NCBI GenBank assembly: GCA_041664945.1 | Contig: JBAYJY010000067.1 | Span: 1-23,340 of the forward strand | From: JBAYJY01 sp041664945 | GTDB lineage: Bacteria > UBP15 > UBA6099 | Direction of reading: 5' to 3' | DNA: 23,340 nucleotides | Shown here: positions 7,311 through 15,893 of the stretch, piece by piece | Layout: each line of letters opens with the position of its first letter | Numbering within the stretch: the first letter of the stretch is position 1 | Notes under the pieces: model-generated | Seen by the model: only the letters and a program-made list of their open reading frames with translations | Databases searched by the model: none | What the model was told of the DNA's origin: nothing | Position numbers and translations under genes: made by a program

Positions 7311-8477
7311 TCAATCGTTTTTATCAGGGAATTTGCCTTCCGGCGGTTTGGAACTCTTACCTTTTCCGAATGTAATTGATTTTGTTGGACATACGCCGAT
7401 GCATGTTCCGCATGAGAAACAATCCGGTATTGTTTCCCGCTGTTTGAGAATTGCGTTCATGACGTTAGAGGGGCATGCTTTAGCGCATGATTCACATGCG
7501 ACGCAAGTGTCATAATTCACTTTTATACGGTTGACGCTTATTTTTTCGAATATCCATCCGATAAGGCCAAATGGACAGAACATATGACACCACGGCCTGT
7601 ATACGAATAAGCTCGCCGCGAGTATGGCAAATATAAAAGCGATGCCTACAGTCTTGAGGGACAATGGGCTGAATATGGTGAACGGATCGATGGGCTTTAT
7701 GATGTCGAAAGACCAACCTGCCGCAATTATGGTGAATACAGTAAAAAACGCTATTCTGATTCCATTTGTGATGCGAAATGGAATTTTTATCTGTCGGATT
7801 ATGCCGCTTTTGTCAGAAGCTTTCCTGTTTATGCGAAAGATGAGTTCCTGGAGGGTTCCGAATTGGCAGCCCCAAGCGCAAATGAATTTGTTCGCGAGTA
7901 TCACCGAGATCAGAAAAACAGCGAGAGCGATCATTCTTGGAGGAAAAATGATTCTCTCTCGTCCGAATAGAACAATAGCATCTTTTACCGTTCCCATAGG
8001 ACTTGGATCTGGCCCGAAGATAATGCCAAATAAGAGAACTGCTGATGCAATGAAGGCGAGTCTGATCTTTGGCGTTATGCGGCCGGCGCGAAGCAGTATG
8101 AAAGCGAATACAAGGGAAACGAGCCACAGAGCGAATTTCCCGAGTATTTTCCGCCAGTTCTTCGACGATTCCTCAGTCCGTATCGCAGCTATTTTCCTGA
8201 GTTTTGCCTCAGCCTTCGTTGACGGAATGCCAAGCGCCGAGAGGGGTTTGTCAAAATCGCTCTTTTCCTGCAAGTTGAACGCTTTCTTAAGAAGCCGGGG
8301 CTCGAATCCGTATGTAGTTGCGATATCGCGACTTGTTGTGCCGCCGGTCAATTTGATGCTCAGAGCAGGTTTCTTTAGCGTCCCGGCATCCTTTCTGAGA
8401 ACAACTGAAAGCGTTGTCACAAAGACGCAGACCAAAAAGAACGTTAATGTTACGCGGAGAATGTTTTTTGCTTTCAT
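7311..8477 (-). CDS. Membrane polyferredoxin, NapH/CcoG-like 4Fe-4S protein
   Basis: 388 residues from the ATG. An N-terminal helix (about 7-27) is followed by a soluble helical segment (about 40-105), then four or more transmembrane helices. Paired cysteine motifs CAWGC (C200, C204) and CHMFC (C297, C301) sit at helix ends, as in NapH/NosR/CcoG proteins. Two 4Fe-4S ferredoxin motifs lie near the C-terminus: C325-X2-C-X2-C-X3-C335 and C353-X2-C-X2-C-X3-C363. Such proteins pass electrons across or along the cytoplasmic membrane, for example from quinol to an external reductase. No reductase partner is adjacent. The 40-105 segment (TSRDIATTYGFEP ... LSALGIP) resembles a helical sensor-like module seen in some related membrane ferredoxins. 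A longer frame uses GTG at 8510, but the ATG at 8477 follows a promoter-like TATAAT by 7 bases and is preferred. Confidence 0.85.
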   Translation of the reverse strand: MKAKNILRVTLTFFLVCVFVTTLSVVLRKDAGTLKKPALSIKLTGGTTSRDIATTYGFEPRLLKKAFNLQEKSDFDKPLSALGIPSTKAEAKLRKIAAIRTEESSKNWRKILGKFALWLVSLVFAFILLRAGRITPKIRLAFIASAVLLFGIIFGPDPSPMGTVKDAIVLFGRERIIFPPRMIALAVFLISVILANKFICAWGCQFGTLQELIFRINRKASDKSGIIRQIKIPFRITNGIRIAFFTVFTIIAAGWSFDIIKPIDPFTIFSPLSLKTVGIAFIFAILAASLFVYRPWCHMFCPFGLIGWIFEKISVNRIKVNYDTCVACESCAKACPSNVMNAILKQRETIPDCFSCGTCIGVCPTKSITFGKGKSSKPPEGKFPDKND

Positions 8478-8484
8478 GTGTCTA

Positions 8485-8512
8485 ATTATAATCGCTCCTC
8501 GAATAATCACAA
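8485..8512 (-). promoter_or_regulatory. Candidate promoter with leaderless spacing for the polyferredoxin gene
   Basis: On the minus strand TTGTGA (8512-8507), a 16-base spacer and a perfect TATAAT (8490-8485) end 7 bases before the ATG at 8477. A GAGGAG exists but is 17 bases from the ATG, too far for a usual Shine-Dalgarno site. The transcript would have almost no leader. Confidence 0.45.
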
Positions 8513-8691
8513 AATCTGCCGCTGCTAATATCTTTTAAAGGAAAGTATAAAGAAAACCGTAATGATTTTACAGAATGGCAGGAATTGCGTGAATGTGAAT
8601 TCGAATGAATAAGCATGTTTTTTGAGCGCAGATGCTGTTATACTATGTTGGCATTTTGGGAATTGATTTAAGGGCCGGGGAAGAGTTCGAG

Positions 8692-9318
8692 GTGAAGGAA
8701 TTGGCGAGACTGCTTAAAACACACGCTGAGCATCCGGATATCCGTCTGATACGGAAAGCCGCGGAGGCTCTAAAAGGCGACAAGCTGATTGCGTATCCAA
8801 CGGATACGGTTTACGGGCTTGGCGCTAGCCTTTTCAGCAAAAAAGCGATTGAGAAGATTTATATGCTCAAACCGCATAAGAAGAAAAAGCCGCTCACATT
8901 TGTCTGCGCTGACTTAAAGGATATCAGCCGTTACGCGCAGGTCTCGGACGCGGCATACAGGATTATGAAAAAACTCGCGCCCGGCCCATACACGTTTATC
9001 CTGAACGCGACGCGCGAAGTGCCGCGACTTATGATGACTCCGCGAAAAACGGTTGGCATCAGGGTTCCTGACAACGAGGTCTGTCAGGCGATTATCGCCG
9101 AGATTGGAAATCCGATCATAAGCACGACAGCGATGTCCCAGGACCGTGAATACCTGGACGATCCTGACGATATCATGGACAGCCTCGGCCACGCGCTCGA
9201 ATATGTTATCGACATCGGCCGTCTGCCGTATGAACTGTCCACCGTGATTGATCTGACTGACTGCGACACGCCTGTCATAATCCGGCAGGGCAAAGGCGAT
9301 ATTTCAGGAATAATTTAA
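8692..9318 (+). CDS. yciO: YciO-type protein of the Sua5/YciO/YrdC (TsaC-like) family
   Basis: 208 residues from the chosen GTG, matching E. coli YciO's length closely. Conserved segments are IRLIRKAAEALKGDKLIAYPTDTVYGLG (written in parts: IRLIRKAAEAL, LIAYPTDTVYGLG at 33-44), the basic KPHKKKKPLTF (60-70), the KLAPGPYTFIL strand, TVGIRVPDN, PIISTTAM and the STVIDLT ... VIIRQGKGDISG end. The fold binds ATP and RNA-like ligands. YrdC/Sua5 members make threonylcarbamoyl-AMP for tRNA t6A, while YciO's role is less certain. A longer frame starts at an ATG at 8632, but those 20 residues are not conserved, and a TATACT (8639-8644) inside them may be the -10 box. A GGGGAAGAG precedes the GTG. It is divergent from the polyferredoxin gene. 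Confidence 0.85.
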   Translation: MKELARLLKTHAEHPDIRLIRKAAEALKGDKLIAYPTDTVYGLGASLFSKKAIEKIYMLKPHKKKKPLTFVCADLKDISRYAQVSDAAYRIMKKLAPGPYTFILNATREVPRLMMTPRKTVGIRVPDNEVCQAIIAEIGNPIISTTAMSQDREYLDDPDDIMDSLGHALEYVIDIGRLPYELSTVIDLTDCDTPVIIRQGKGDISGII

Positions 9319-9354
9319 TAATACTTCGCTTGTTTCATAGAACGGTTCTTGCAG

Positions 9355-9382
9355 AAAAAACCGCGGCTTGTAAAAGCCGCGG
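9355..9382 (-). terminator. Rho-independent terminator for the secretin gene
   Basis: A GC-rich 9-bp perfect stem (9361-9369 with 9374-9382) and 4-base loop is followed on the minus strand by six T (9360-9355). It lies about 30 bases after the secretin stop. There is no T run on the plus strand. Confidence 0.88.
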
Positions 9383-9410
9383 CCGCATTGTGCCTGCTCA
9401 GCGATCATGC

Positions 9411-11441
9411 TTATTTTTCCGCATCTTTATTCTTATCTTTTTTTAACTTCTGGTTGATCTTGCCATAATCCTGATATATCAGATCATAAACAGGCGACTG
9501 GATTTTCTCATCTTTATTTAGCGAGTCGACTATATATGGGACGAGAATGATGATGAGTTCCTGTTCGTCCATGTAATCCTGTTGTCTGCGGAACATGCCG
9601 CCAACGATCGGGAAATCGCTTAAGAACGGCACTTTCTTCACCCGTGTTTTGTTCTCTCTGCGAATCAGGCCGCCAATTATGACTTCCTCGCCGTTTTCTA
9701 CTCGAACGATGGAATTCGTCTCGCGCACAATAATGTTCGGAAACGCTTCTTTGGGCGGTCCGCTTCCAGCGTCGCCCACAGTTCCTGAAATGTTGGTGCC
9801 CATCAGCGAATCTATCATTCCGAAAACGCCGTTCGTCGCGCTGTCTTTATAGTTCATTTTGAATTCTGATTCGATTTCGCTTAGAGACGGATGCAGCAGG
9901 AGGCTGATCTGGTTTGTATCCGGGTCAATCCGCGGAAGAACGTACATGCTCATCCCTATGTGCCGGTAATCGACTTGTGTCGCTGTTAGATTAATCCCGT
10001 CTTTCACTTCGACCGAGGTCGATTCGATTGGTATCTCTTTGCCGACGCGTATTATAGCCGGTTGCCCGTCGAGCGTGGTAATGGTCGGATTATTGATAAT
10101 CTTCGCCTTCTGGTCGAGTATGAGCGCATGAATGTCGGCATAGAGAGTGCTCGAACTGGTTTCAAGAACTTTGCGGGAAGCGACGCTCATCTTCAGCGCT
10201 CCGTTCGCCATGTCGCCGGAGAAGATTGCTGTTCCAAATTTTCCGAGACTCGGGAACCGGATGTTGTCCGCGCCTATATCGCGAATATTGTTTCTGTCGA
10301 CTTCAAGAACGATTGTCTTGATTATCATTTGTTTCGGGGCGACGTCGACCAGCTTAACTACTTTTCTAATTTCTGTTATTACCTCTTTGTCAGCTTTCAC
10401 AAGGAGAAAATCTTTTCTCGCGGTAACGACCTGCTCGTTGGGCATGTCACGATTGGTCCAGTTCTTGTCGCCGCCAACGGCAAGCGAACTCGCCGCTTCC
10501 GGGTGCATTGGGCCGACGTATGCCTTAACAACTTCAGGAGCCGGGTGGAGGTCCATTGAAAGAAGGATGTCTCTCATTGTATCCGCGTCCACATAACTTA
10601 AATGAATTTTTTCGATCTGAATCTCGCCGCTTCCGCCTGCGTTTTCCTCAGAGTCCTTTGAAACCACCCGGAAAGAGCCGCCGTTTCGGAAATATGTCAG
10701 TCCGTACGCTCCGAGAAGGTCCGATAACCCGGCCTCCATGGATTCCTGCTTGAACGAATATGTTACATATATATCTCGCATTCCGCTTTCAACCGATGTA
10801 TCAACATACACCGCGCTCCCTGTTTTATCGGCGAGTTCTTGAAGAACTCGAGATAGCGGCGCATTTTCCGCTTTCAGAGAGATTAAGCCGCGATTATCGT
10901 TTGACACTTGAATGTCAATGGCGCCTTGGCTGTCTGATGTTCCGATCCGTGAAATCGGTATGTCATTTTTATCCGAACGCGGTGAGTTGGGCGACCGAGA
11001 CGATGTATTTTGCTTTTTATCAACAGGCGCCGTATTTTTTGTGTCGTCTTTCTTTGACGAATCAACAGCGTCTTGTATTTTTTGCGTATTGACATCATTT
11101 AGGAATTTATCGTCGGTTTGGACTTTCTTATATTTTTTAATAATATCGCCGCTTGCATGCATAATAAAGTCGCCGACTTCCGGTCGCCGGCCGCCTATGT
11201 TTTGCTCGACTACGCAATATACATATCCGTTTCGCGAGAAACTCACCCGGCCCAGCGCCACCGGCGTTTCCGAGTCGCCTGTCACATACGCATAATCACC
11301 TGTGTTGTAATCATCGATAATTGTGGCCATAAACGAAAACGCATTGTCGTATGTGTTTCTTACGGTCGGCGTAGCTCCAAAAACTATAGCCATGCCGAGA
11401 AACATAAATATTGCCAGAACCAATCCGATTTTGTTCCGCAC
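9411..11441 (-). CDS. Secretin family protein (PilQ/GspD-type outer membrane channel)
   Basis: 676 residues from the GTG. An N-terminal signal peptide (about 3-24) is followed by an unassigned domain (about 25-105, beta-rich, GDYAYVTGDSETP ... EVGDFIMHA). A low-complexity Lys/Asp/Ser linker comes next (about 110-165). Then there is an STN-like domain (ISLKAENAPLSRVLQELADKTGSAVYVD), an N1/KH-type ring-building repeat region (IEKIHLSYVDADTMRDILL; VTARKDFLLVKADKEVI) and the C-terminal secretin barrel with IINNPTITTLDGQPAIIRVGKEIP and the VENGEEVIIGGLIRRENK ... VPFLSDFPIVGGMFR motif. It should form a multimeric outer-membrane pore for type II secretion or type IV pili. No other secretion or pilus gene is adjacent, so the partner system is elsewhere. 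The charged tail is rich in Lys/Asp/Glu. Confidence 0.93.
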   Translation of the reverse strand: MRNKIGLVLAIFMFLGMAIVFGATPTVRNTYDNAFSFMATIIDDYNTGDYAYVTGDSETPVALGRVSFSRNGYVYCVVEQNIGGRRPEVGDFIMHASGDIIKKYKKVQTDDKFLNDVNTQKIQDAVDSSKKDDTKNTAPVDKKQNTSSRSPNSPRSDKNDIPISRIGTSDSQGAIDIQVSNDNRGLISLKAENAPLSRVLQELADKTGSAVYVDTSVESGMRDIYVTYSFKQESMEAGLSDLLGAYGLTYFRNGGSFRVVSKDSEENAGGSGEIQIEKIHLSYVDADTMRDILLSMDLHPAPEVVKAYVGPMHPEAASSLAVGGDKNWTNRDMPNEQVVTARKDFLLVKADKEVITEIRKVVKLVDVAPKQMIIKTIVLEVDRNNIRDIGADNIRFPSLGKFGTAIFSGDMANGALKMSVASRKVLETSSSTLYADIHALILDQKAKIINNPTITTLDGQPAIIRVGKEIPIESTSVEVKDGINLTATQVDYRHIGMSMYVLPRIDPDTNQISLLLHPSLSEIESEFKMNYKDSATNGVFGMIDSLMGTNISGTVGDAGSGPPKEAFPNIIVRETNSIVRVENGEEVIIGGLIRRENKTRVKKVPFLSDFPIVGGMFRRQQDYMDEQELIIILVPYIVDSLNKDEKIQSPVYDLIYQDYGKINQKLKKDKNKDAEK

Positions 11442-11453
11442 TTTATCCTCCTG
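11442..11453 (-). promoter_or_regulatory. Strong Shine-Dalgarno deciding a GTG start of the secretin
   Basis: On the minus strand AGGAGG is followed after 6 bases or fewer by the GTG ending at 11441. The alternative ATG at 11465 has no ribosome site, and using the GTG places the signal peptide directly at the N-terminus (MRNKIGLVLAIFMF). Confidence 0.75.
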
Positions 11454-11489
11454 ATATTTAAACATTATTGATAGGCTAATTTCACATGA

Positions 11490-11519
11490 AAACTATCACA
11501 CTTATATCCATTATGTCAA
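11490..11519 (-). promoter_or_regulatory. Candidate secretin promoter
   Basis: A perfect TTGACA (11519-11514, minus strand) is followed after 17-18 bases by a weak -10 (ATAGTT or TAGTTT, 11496-11490), about 50 bases before the GTG. Confidence 0.45.
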
Positions 11520-11569
11520 GTTTATTGATTTACGGAACACAAAACGCATTAAGAACCATTATTCTTTTA

Positions 11570-11598
11570 TTGATAATGAAAAACTGCTGTGTTATCAT
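11570..11598 (+). promoter_or_regulatory. Candidate promoter of the GH13 gene
   Basis: TTGATA (11570-11575), a 17-base spacer and TATCAT (11593-11598) lie 28 bases before the ATG at 11626. AAGGGG at 11611-11616 is a good ribosome site. Confidence 0.55.
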
Positions 11599-11625
11599 TT
11601 CCCGATTGATAAGGGGCATTTAATT

Positions 11626-13875
11626 ATGTTGAATGGCAATGGGAACGGACAAAAGGGAAGGCGGCGGGAGTTTTATAACCGCTTTCATGAAACATATTCG
11701 CCGAATCAGTTCGACAATTCCGACATATGGGTCGGGAACATGACTTGTTGCGTTGACGACGAGCCTTGCCAGGCGCCGCTGGCAAGAGTCTTCATCGATA
11801 TGGAATATCCGCATGCGGCGGTGTTTGTCAGGGTCAGCGTTGAATTGTACATGCGCGGCGTGACCGACTCAGGCCCAATCGAGGACAATGAACTTGATGT
11901 CGCTTTATGGACGGATGTGGACCGCCATGGTTTTGTAGACGAAAAAGGAATGCACTATCCGGATTTTGGTTATCTTGTCCCGATGAAACCAGCGCGGGGT
12001 CCTGACGGCGAGGCTTTGCGTAATGGCAACAACGCTGTTTTTGTCTCGGAGCCGGTCCCGATCTTGAAAACCGGCGTGTTCAGTTATACCGTCGATTTTT
12101 CCGCCGATGATTACCCGTTCAACAGTCCGGTAAAAAAATGGATAGCCGCAAACGAAATCTCTCTTGTTCGCGACGGCGTGATCGTTTCAAGTCCTGAGGA
12201 TATTCTTAACTGCCCGTCTCTGATGGAAATTTGCGTGCGTAAATATGGCGCGAGCATTGAAAACGGCGGCTTTATAAGCGGCAAACTCAAGAACGTTACT
12301 CGCGACTTGGACAACATTCCTGTCGACACGCTTTACCTGCTTCCGATATTCGAGCCCGGCGTTGGCGACATCATAACCGGAAAAGACGTCAGAAAAGGCG
12401 AACTCGGCAGCATATATGCCGTCAAGGATTTTTTCAGACTCGACCCGGCAATCTGTTCGGCGCCGGAGGAAGTCGATTTCAAGGAGTTTTTATCTCAAGG
12501 CCTTATCACCGACTACGACCTTGTAGACATTCTTGAAGAAAAGCAAACTGCGGTAATCCAACACGTATCCGATTTCGGCCATTTCAAAACCAACGCAGAA
12601 ATTGTTAATTTTCTCGGTCGGGACAAGACGATTCAGCTTATCGGACGGGCGGAGCTTCGCGAACTCGTAGCGGAAGCGCACAAAAACGGCAAAAAGATTA
12701 TTTTTGATCTCGTGCTTATGCAGACAAGCCGGGACAGCAAGCTCATAAACGAACATAGGGATTGGTATGCGCTCGATGAAGAAGGATCGCCGAAGATACA
12801 TAAAATTGCATGGCTCGTCTATTCGGATGTCGCGCTCTTCGATCTGCTTTTTAACAGGCCGCTTCAGAACTATCTAAGTTCGATCGCGCCGTACTGGATT
12901 CGAACTTGCGGGCTGGATGGCGTGCGCATCGACGCAAGCCAGACCGTCGACCGCATGTTCCTCAAACAAATAAAGAACCGCATTAATGATGTAAAACAGG
13001 ACGCTGTCGTGCTCGGCGAAACTCTTTGTCCTGTCTGCGAATCAGTCGACATACCAACCGATATTATCTATTCGCTTCTCGTCGACCATCACGTTCACAT
13101 AGAGCGCGCGGAACCTTACTACGACCTGTTCGAAATGTATCATCACACTTTTCCTTTTCGCACTCACGCGATCGCTTATTTCGAGAATCACGACAGCGAA
13201 CGCGCCACGGCTCAATGGCAAAAGCATTTTTCCGAACTGCTCTCCTCAGATAAAGATGCTCTCGGCTACTGGAAAGATCAGGCTGCTAAATCAGCAGCCG
13301 ACCCTGCTGTTATCATGTCGGCTCTGAAGAATTTGCAATGCAGCTTAATAAATATGATTTCAGGATCAGTGACAGGCGTGAATTTCTGCTACGCGTTGGA
13401 AAATGGCACAGACTTCGGAGAAATGACTCGGACAGATTTCGAGAATCCGAAGCCGCTGGATTTTTCCTTGCGCGAGAAGGGGCCGAACGCCATCCTTCGC
13501 AAAGCTTACTGCTCGCTTTACAAACTGAAAAAGAAACTTGAGGTAATTCGGACCGGGCGCGTTTATTATCTGAGAAACAATCTTGAGCCTGATCAGGATG
13601 ACCGTGTTTTTGCCCTTTTGAGGCACGATGGCGAAAAAAGATTGCTGTTCCTCGCTAACCTTGATCCTGAGTCGAAAAGGATTGCGAGATTTTCAATTGA
13701 TTTCCTTAATCTAAAACCACTGAATCAATATCCTTTTAAGGCGTTATACGATACGTATGAGACATTTGGTTTGAAGGAATTGCCGCGCCCTGAAATTCTG
13801 CAGGGCATCGAGCTTGCGGCTGGTAAAGCGGCAATAGCGCTTATGCCTCTCCAGTCACTGCTGATTACGTTCTAA
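11626..13875 (+). CDS. GH13 alpha-amylase family protein
   Basis: 749 residues. The N-terminal ~200 residues look beta-rich and may be a carbohydrate-binding or Ig-like domain. The barrel contains LYLLPIFEPGVG (about 237-248), GSIYAVKDFF (261-270) and the family's catalytic regions: region II GLDGVRIDAS with nucleophile Asp436, region III VVLGET with acid Glu465, and region IV FENHDSER with Asp523. Region I is atypical, IIFDLVLMQTSRDS (358-371), lacking the usual Asn-His; it resembles the Ser-Pro-Asp-type region of GlgE maltosyltransferases, but region II lacks GlgE's DNPHTKP. All three catalytic acids are present, so activity on an alpha-glucan, as hydrolase or transferase, is expected. No signal peptide is seen, which suggests a cytosolic role such as glycogen or maltodextrin metabolism. 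It has its own promoter, divergent from the secretin. Confidence 0.88.
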   Translation: MLNGNGNGQKGRRREFYNRFHETYSPNQFDNSDIWVGNMTCCVDDEPCQAPLARVFIDMEYPHAAVFVRVSVELYMRGVTDSGPIEDNELDVALWTDVDRHGFVDEKGMHYPDFGYLVPMKPARGPDGEALRNGNNAVFVSEPVPILKTGVFSYTVDFSADDYPFNSPVKKWIAANEISLVRDGVIVSSPEDILNCPSLMEICVRKYGASIENGGFISGKLKNVTRDLDNIPVDTLYLLPIFEPGVGDIITGKDVRKGELGSIYAVKDFFRLDPAICSAPEEVDFKEFLSQGLITDYDLVDILEEKQTAVIQHVSDFGHFKTNAEIVNFLGRDKTIQLIGRAELRELVAEAHKNGKKIIFDLVLMQTSRDSKLINEHRDWYALDEEGSPKIHKIAWLVYSDVALFDLLFNRPLQNYLSSIAPYWIRTCGLDGVRIDASQTVDRMFLKQIKNRINDVKQDAVVLGETLCPVCESVDIPTDIIYSLLVDHHVHIERAEPYYDLFEMYHHTFPFRTHAIAYFENHDSERATAQWQKHFSELLSSDKDALGYWKDQAAKSAADPAVIMSALKNLQCSLINMISGSVTGVNFCYALENGTDFGEMTRTDFENPKPLDFSLREKGPNAILRKAYCSLYKLKKKLEVIRTGRVYYLRNNLEPDQDDRVFALLRHDGEKRLLFLANLDPESKRIARFSIDFLNLKPLNQYPFKALYDTYETFGLKELPRPEILQGIELAAGKAAIALMPLQSLLITF

Positions 13876-13890
13876 TGTATTAATATTATT

Positions 13891-13896
13891 TATAAT
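13891..13896 (+). promoter_or_regulatory. Possible -10 box upstream of selB
   Basis: A perfect TATAAT sits in a strongly A/T-rich gap, 39 bases before the selB GTG. No good -35 box is visible at the usual spacing. Confidence 0.3.
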
Positions 13897-13934
13897 TACA
13901 TACATAAATATTCGTTAATTAAAGAAGGTTTTGC

Positions 13935-15854
13935 GTGAAGCATGTAGTGATGGGAACAGCAGGGCACGTTGATCATGGCAAGACGTCACTGATCAAAGCG
14001 CTCACCGGAATTGACTGCGACCGCCTCGTTGAAGAGAAGGAGCGCGAGATCACGATAGACATCGGGTTTGCGCACATGCCGATGGGCGGCGGCAGAATGA
14101 TCGGAATTGTCGATGTTCCCGGACACGAGCGGTTTATTAAAAATATGCTCGCCGGCGTCACCGGAATCGATTTCGTCCTGATGGTTGTAGCCGCTGACGA
14201 CGGTGTTATGCCGCAGACGCTCGAACACCTCGAAATTTGCAGTTTGCTGCATGTTCAAAAAGGCATTATCGCTATCACTAAAACTGATCTCGTCGAGCCG
14301 GATTGGGCGGCGATTGTGTCGGACGACGTGGAGAAAGCCGTCACAGGCACTTTTCTTGAGGGCGCGCCGATCATTCCGGTGTCTTCGACGACCAAAGATG
14401 GGATAAAAGCGCTGGCGGATGCTATAAAGCAAATGGCTGATACAGTGCGGCCGCGCGACGAATGGGGCCCCGTGCGCCTGCCGATCGACCGGGCGTTTGT
14501 AATGAAGGGGGCAGGAACAGTCATTACAGGAACTTTGGTGTCTGGAACACTTGCGCTGAGTCAAGAACTTGTGTTGCTGCCTGAGGGACGCGAAACGCGC
14601 GTGCGCCAACTTCAGGTTCACGGAAGCAAACAGGAGGAGGCTGGCGCTGGGCAACGCGTGGCCGTGAATCTTTCCGGCGTGGAAGTCGCTGATCTCAAAC
14701 GTGGAGATTCGCTTGCCGCGCCCGGGTTTTTGAATGTAACCCGAATGATTGATGTCAAAATCCGATCTGTGAGCCGTCTCGCGAAACCGGTTGCGAATAG
14801 GACGCGCGTTCGGCTGTACATAGGAACACAGGAGATAATAGGGCGCATAAAATTTATCGACCGAACGGAACTTGCGGGAGGCGAAGAGGCATATGCGCGG
14901 CTGCGGCTTGAAACTCCGGCGGTGTGCGCGCGTCGCGATCTGTTCATTTTGCGAAAATTCTCGCCGCTGGAAACAATTGGAGGCGGAATGGCGCTCGATC
15001 CTCGTCCGAACCCAAAGCGACGAGCCGATTCCATGATACTCGACGAATTAAAACGAAAAGAGCAGGGCGCCCCGGAAGAAGTCGTGGAGCAGGCGGCAGC
15101 CGATTTCGGTTTCACGCCGGTTTCACAAAAAGATATTGTAAAAAAAGCGAATCTCGATCCGCAGGAAGTCGCTTCCATTGTCGGCAAGCTCATAGAGGAA
15201 AATATACTTGTAGCAATACCGAACACTGATAAAGTAATCACGCAGGCGGCTTTAGAGAGGCTGAAGACGCAGATGCTCAGCAGGTTGCGCGAGTATTTCG
15301 CGCTGTTCCCGAAGAAGCCTTGGGTGTCGCAGCAGGAAATCAAATCAAAATATTTCGGAAAAGAAGATGTCAAAGTAATTGAATTAGCCGCGGCTGGGCT
15401 CAAAGAGTCCGCAAAGCTGGCGGTCAGCGTTTCAGGGCGCGGACTGCGCCACACCGAGGGAAGCGAAAGCATATTAAAAGAGGAAGAACGCCTGCGGCTC
15501 GAGATCGAGCGGGTTTATGTCGAAAATAAATTGAATGCCCCTTCGCAGCAGGAACTGCCGTCGTTTGTTCACTCTGAAATTCTGGATGTGAACGAGGTAT
15601 TTCAGTCGCTTGTAGATTCCGGGGCGCTGATCAAACTGGCGGCGAACGCATGCATACATCGTGACTCCGCTCTGGAAGCGAAAAAGTCGATAGTTGATTT
15701 TATTCAAAAAAAAGGTGAAATTACTGTTGGCGATGTGCGCGACATGCTCGGCACTTCGCGAAAGGTGGCGGTTCCGCTGATGGAGTATTTCGACACACAG
15801 CGGGTAACCTGCCGTAAGGGCGACAGCCGGACGTTATATCCGGAACGCGATTAG
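13935..15854 (+). CDS. selB: Selenocysteine-specific elongation factor SelB
   Basis: 639 residues, normal for the family. SelB is a translational GTPase that delivers Sec-tRNA to UGA codons marked by a SECIS hairpin. GTPase motifs are visible: G1 GHVDHGKT (about 10-17), the switch region EKEREITIDIGFAHM, G3 DVPGHERF, and G4 TKTD. EF-Tu-like beta-barrel domains 2 and 3 follow (about 175-340, PIDRAFVMKGAGTVITGTLVSG). The C-terminal ~270 residues contain several winged-helix units (for example QKDIVKKANLDPQEVASIVGKL; ITVGDVRDMLGTSRKVAVPLMEYFD) that bind the SECIS RNA. The start is GTG with AAAGAAGG upstream. The presence of selB implies Sec-containing proteins in the organism, though selA, selC and selD are not in the window. 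The downstream neighbour is tatA. Confidence 0.96.
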   Translation: MKHVVMGTAGHVDHGKTSLIKALTGIDCDRLVEEKEREITIDIGFAHMPMGGGRMIGIVDVPGHERFIKNMLAGVTGIDFVLMVVAADDGVMPQTLEHLEICSLLHVQKGIIAITKTDLVEPDWAAIVSDDVEKAVTGTFLEGAPIIPVSSTTKDGIKALADAIKQMADTVRPRDEWGPVRLPIDRAFVMKGAGTVITGTLVSGTLALSQELVLLPEGRETRVRQLQVHGSKQEEAGAGQRVAVNLSGVEVADLKRGDSLAAPGFLNVTRMIDVKIRSVSRLAKPVANRTRVRLYIGTQEIIGRIKFIDRTELAGGEEAYARLRLETPAVCARRDLFILRKFSPLETIGGGMALDPRPNPKRRADSMILDELKRKEQGAPEEVVEQAAADFGFTPVSQKDIVKKANLDPQEVASIVGKLIEENILVAIPNTDKVITQAALERLKTQMLSRLREYFALFPKKPWVSQQEIKSKYFGKEDVKVIELAAAGLKESAKLAVSVSGRGLRHTEGSESILKEEERLRLEIERVYVENKLNAPSQQELPSFVHSEILDVNEVFQSLVDSGALIKLAANACIHRDSALEAKKSIVDFIQKKGEITVGDVRDMLGTSRKVAVPLMEYFDTQRVTCRKGDSRTLYPERD

Positions 15855-15893
15855 AAAACTATCTTTGCGGCGATTTCAGCCGGAGACTGGAGC

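Noticed and set aside
7624..8538. A 304-codon open frame on the plus strand
   Set aside because: It is antisense to the clear polyferredoxin gene and its translation shows no family motif.
11626..13875. Assignment of the GH13 protein as GlgE
   Set aside because: Region I is similar, but the GlgE-type region II (DNPHTKP) is absent.
13986..14654. A 222-codon open frame on the minus strand
   Set aside because: Antisense to the conserved GTPase domain of selB.
14618..15472. A 284-codon open frame on the minus strand
   Set aside because: It is antisense to selB, very Ser/Arg-rich and without recognisable motifs, as expected of a shadow frame.
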